Of a DNA stretch of 64,000 nt, positions 63,201 through 64,000 are shown piece after piece. The position numbers and the translations under genes are program-made. Under the pieces are notes generated by a model. The model had not been told where the DNA came from and ran no database searches. It saw nothing but the letters and a program-made list of their open reading frames with translations. The DNA is taken from NCBI GenBank assembly GCA_937949945.1, contig CALFEQ010000031.1:62001-126000 (forward strand), given 5' to 3'. The stretch is from an uncultured Myxococcales bacterium (GTDB taxonomy: Bacteria; Myxococcota_A; Polyangia; Polyangiales; Polyangiaceae). The stretch's first letter is position 1, and each line of letters starts with the position of its first letter.

Positions 63201-64000
63201 CACGCGCGATCCCGCAGGTTCTCGTACGCGGGCATGCCTCCGAGGTCCTTGGCGATCTCGTAGCACTTGAGCGAGTACGCGCTGGCGAGCGCGTCGCGAT
63301 GGCCGTGCATCTGCTTGATCCGCTGCGACGCGCGGCTCCGCTCGAACAGCCCGATGAGCCACAGGCCGTTGATGTGGCGCGACTGGAGGAGATCGAGCTC
63401 CTCGTCGGGGATCTGATCGAGCGTGCGGATCGGGCGGTGGTACTTGCGGCTGAGCTGGTCGAGCCAGACGTACGTGCTCTTCGCGATGAGCACGACGTTC
63501 GGCATCCAGCTCGTGTCGGGGCTGAACTGCGCGGGCTCCTCCTCTTCGCGGCGCCGGAAGCGCATCGCCTCGAGGAGCGGCTCGCCGGGGCCGGGGCCGC
63601 CTCGCTGGAACCACTTGCCCTCCTCCGCGCGGAGGTCCTGCACCCCGGCGAAGCGTTGCCAGAGCGGGTCTTCGTCGAGACCGAGCGCACGTCCCCAGCT
63701 CTCCTCGACGTAGCCGAGCTGCTCGAAGATCGACGTCGGGTGAGCGCGTCCGGGCGCGAGCAACAGGTCGACCAGCGACTCGCCCCTCGGTCCAAAGCGC
63801 GGCTCCTCTTCGAAGAAGCGCAGCGCGTGAGCGACGAAGGCCCGGTACCGCGGTCCGAGGTCCACGTCCGTGACGATCGTGCGGACCGGATCGTACGCAG
63901 GGTTCTGGTTCGTCACCCACAAAAGGAGGAGCTCCTCGTCGAGCTCCATCTCGATCGCCGGACGCCCCGCGAGCGGGTCCCGTCGATCCGCGCGCGCCAC
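60266..64000 (-). CDS. GH13-family alpha-amylase-like protein, N-terminus beyond the window
   Basis: At least 1244 residues; the frame is open at base 64000. Conserved GH13 regions can be seen: I, DMVPNHVGID; II, IIRFDAAMTLAKRH with the nucleophile Asp; III, LLLAEAFWMM with the acid/base Glu; IV, NNPDEE, where the usual NHD is NPD. So the three catalytic carboxylates are present but the region IV His is replaced by Pro. The last ~400 residues hold an Ala/Glu/Pro low-complexity tract (~60830-61260), then a conserved C-terminal ~190-residue part (REAHLAEWELVTPLVDGF, GQVYLDVHEYDGVLWLSKER) that I do not recognise. It likely acts on maltodextrin or glycogen. Confidence 0.8.
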   Translation of the reverse strand: MARADRRDPLAGRPAIEMELDEELLLLWVTNQNPAYDPVRTIVTDVDLGPRYRAFVAHALRFFEEEPRFGPRGESLVDLLLAPGRAHPTSIFEQLGYVEESWGRALGLDEDPLWQRFAGVQDLRAEEGKWFQRGGPGPGEPLLEAMRFRRREEEEPAQFSPDTSWMPNVVLIAKSTYVWLDQLSRKYHRPIRTLDQIPDEELDLLQSRHINGLWLIGLFERSRASQRIKQMHGHRDALASAYSLKCYEIAKDLGGMPAYENLRDRAWARGIRLAADMVPNHVGIDADWVIEHPDWFLQTSEPPFPVYRFGGPNLSDHPRIGIYLEEGYWDRSDAAVVFRRHDRWTGEDRFIYHGNDGTSIPWNDTAQLDYMNPEVRRAVIETILHVASMFPIIRFDAAMTLAKRHIQRLWFPLPGQAAGAIPSRADYAMTQEEFDRAMPNEFWREVVDIVAERAPDTLLLAEAFWMMEGYFVRTLGMHRVYNSAFMNMLKREENAKYRETIKNVLDFDPEILKRFVNFMNNPDEEPAILQFGDGDKYFGVCVLMCTMPGLPMFGHGQIEGLREKYGMEYRRAKMDEEPNPWIVARHEREIFPLLEKRWLFSGVENFALYDFVTDMGYVDEDVFAYSNGAGDQRALVVFNNRFKVTRGTIRRSTHRGTLGKELNLDEDLGAWLVIRDVPHGLEYLRMTRDIIEDGMTWELRPYQYHVLTGFRHVNATFEKPYHRLAAELAGRGVPDIELAVRELYLRPVHAPFRTAVSKGHMGWLSAQLDAEDVSAARAALEERLGHVADGLEWMLTERARREVVIDRAPALRLAGDRFGALHAFVRADAKRAAELPPAPRSSESSETILENANGETSANRAGSGATASVLHVDLLLAWIQLEAVLDLVAAGEAALEEARSRPPAYLSTTRASAIDPAAALVEHAPATETADATAPAAKDAEPAEAKDVRPAVEEAEPASAKEANEEAAQEGEPLAEAVTVKDVERAAAEEADREGVQEAEASAAKVAEPEAAEAEGEPEPPATEPEPTAAEQAEPEKAKAVEGGEEAASDASSSAASPAQAPSSSSSSDRRAEPSSETVVARAPAARVATVAPAAPTWSTREAHLAEWELVTPLVDGFSTTVAPDEARRRAALVALAATLPSGPIGPALRLALGSPRGQVYLDVHEYDGVLWLSKERFEELARFLAEREIASGRVAPDVARADAEAFARLAEREGYRAERILSKLGPPPKPDAPIRLAEDSPLG

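Overview
The window is GC-rich with long, mostly single genes, many of them lipoproteins, Ser/Thr protein kinases and multi-domain histidine kinases. Four features point to a Myxococcota (Polyangia-like) chromosome: the abundance of eukaryotic-type kinases, two of which carry C-terminal membrane segments and one a PEGA domain; Cys-rich lipoproteins of unknown function; a STAND/TPR regulator; and paired DUF5985-like membrane proteins. The assignment rests on gene content only. No rRNA, tRNA, CRISPR array, transposase or phage gene was found.

Layout. 1-8 kb: the end of a thiamine-diphosphate enzyme, a KAS III-like condensing enzyme and three consecutive soluble His-Asp phosphorelay proteins, all on the plus strand. 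This looks like a small-molecule synthesis and sensing block. 8-14 kb: a zinc-protease-like lipoprotein, a membrane-anchored protein with three DsbA-like domains, a PAP2 phosphatase and bifunctional TyrA. 14-21 kb: glutamate dehydrogenase, then the two steps of threonine breakdown (kbl and an SDR-type tdh) separated by a broken beta-helix lipoprotein gene, an AT-rich regulatory gap and a small winged-helix protein. 21-24 kb: an MsrP-like molybdoenzyme with a PepSY-type membrane partner, divergent from a HEAT/THUMP-like RNA methyltransferase. 24-32 kb: a zinc-ribbon/disordered protein, a hotdog thioesterase, cystathionine beta-synthase, a MutH homologue, a vWA lipoprotein and YfiH/PgeF. 32-41 kb: a Ser/Thr kinase, a metallopeptidase overlapping a uracil-DNA glycosylase, an SDR, glyQ without glyS beside it, an NRDE protein, small lipoproteins and a DsbD-like protein. 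41-53 kb: Hsp20, two large lipoproteins, the STAND regulator, a GreA-like factor, a kinase with an acidic tract, an SGNH esterase and a HAD phosphatase. 53-64 kb: an overlapping kinase/TPR/lipoprotein operon in which two proteins have PEGA domains, an expansin-like lipoprotein, a three-gene operon with two DUF5985-like proteins, and a GH13 enzyme cut by the window end.

Two genome-scale patterns run across the genes. First, intergenic DNA carries a family of tandem 7-bp repeats (GGCTCCR and GAGGACY, often next to GC-rich palindromes), most often at gene 3' ends and in convergent gaps; in one place the repeat has become part of a coding sequence. Second, many starts lack a Shine-Dalgarno sequence and instead have a TAnnnT-like hexamer 6-10 nt before the start codon, which suggests frequent leaderless transcription.

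Function is secure for the metabolic and DNA-repair enzymes with intact motifs. The biological role of the 1-8 kb block, the triple DsbA protein, the PEGA operon and the large lipoproteins is inference.
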